From positions 1 to 6,631 of the forward strand of contig JAGOCL010000047.1 of the NCBI GenBank assembly GCA_017998755.1: a DNA stretch of 6,631 nucleotides, given 5' to 3'. Of the stretch, positions 6,540-6,631 are shown piece by piece. This stretch comes from Spirochaetota bacterium. GTDB taxonomy: Bacteria > Spirochaetota > GWE2-31-10 > MWDO01. The notes below the pieces were generated by a model. It was not told the origin of the DNA, did no database searches, and was given only the letters and a program-made list of their open reading frames with translations. Numbering within the stretch: the stretch's first letter is position 1; each line of letters starts with the position of its first letter. The translations under genes and the position numbers were made by a program.

Positions 6540-6631
6540 TTAAAAAATTAATTTTAATACAGAATAAGCGGGCTCTTCGTAAGGATGAACCTTTTTTAGC
6601 TCTTTTATCGCATTTTTGAGGTATTTTTTTT
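6540..6631 (-). CDS. NIF3/YqfO-like small protein, C-terminal end only
   Basis: The minus strand is open from the right edge to a TAA at 6542-6540 and encodes 29 full codons. The core is AIKELKKVHPYEEPAYSVLK and the end is KLIF. The HPYEEPAY motif close to the C-terminus, after a Lys-rich helix, is characteristic of the PII/CutA-like domain inserted in YqfO/NIF3 proteins and of the ~100-residue stand-alone version (often named NGG1p-interacting factor 3-like). The ending directly after the KL..F-type strand fits the small stand-alone form. The molecular function of that family is not settled. The stop is 79 bp before hflK on the same strand. Confidence 0.8.
   Translation of the reverse strand, partial: KKYLKNAIKELKKVHPYEEPAYSVLKLIF

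Noticed and set aside
6359..6619. Plus-strand open frame across the hflK start and the upstream gap
   Set aside because: It runs antisense over the hflK start, its ribosome site and the HPYEEPAY coding tail; its Ile/Tyr/Asn-rich product reflects AT-rich DNA.

Overview
The window is AT-rich and gene-dense, and its dinucleotide use favours CpG. It contains HflK/HflC membrane proteins, a signal-peptide TPR/coiled-coil protein and large secreted beta-rich proteins, so a Gram-negative-type (diderm) bacterium is likely. The TPR/coiled-coil protein, the low GC and the small NIF3/YqfO-like protein recall AT-rich spirochaetes, but there is no rRNA or other lineage marker here, so this placement is only a guess.

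Layout, left to right. (1) Positions 1-1876, + strand: the 3' part of a gene for a large, probably exported protein. It has an FN3-like domain, an Ig-like 'choice-of-anchor D/ASH'-type domain and a seven-bladed beta-propeller; its true start lies left of the window. (2) A short convergent gap, 1877-1962. (3) Positions 4381-1963, - strand: a two-gene operon with overlapping ends. It encodes a secreted TPR/coiled-coil protein, then a secreted protein whose N-terminal beta domain is joined to a short C-terminal helical piece by a ~155-residue Thr/Ser-rich mucin-like linker. A good sigma70-type promoter lies just upstream. (4) A GC-rich intrinsic terminator at 4488-4517 closes the next unit. (5) Positions 6460-4536, - strand: hflK and hflC, spaced by 2 bp, each with a strong Shine-Dalgarno sequence, and a candidate promoter in front of hflK. 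(6) Positions 6631-6540, - strand: the last 29 full codons and the stop of a small NIF3/YqfO-like protein, recognised by its HPYEEPAY motif.

How the genes fit together: HflK and HflC form the SPFH-family inner-membrane complex that in other bacteria encloses and modulates the FtsH protease; ftsH itself is not in the window. The TPR/coiled-coil protein and the Thr/Ser-linker protein are co-transcribed and both carry signal peptides, so they probably act together in the periplasm or envelope, but their function is unknown. No mobile element, CRISPR array, tRNA or rRNA was seen. The most unusual part is the TPR + mucin-linker operon facing the propeller protein. It is a candidate uncharacterised envelope/surface module, but there is no strong evidence here for a new defence or enzymatic system.
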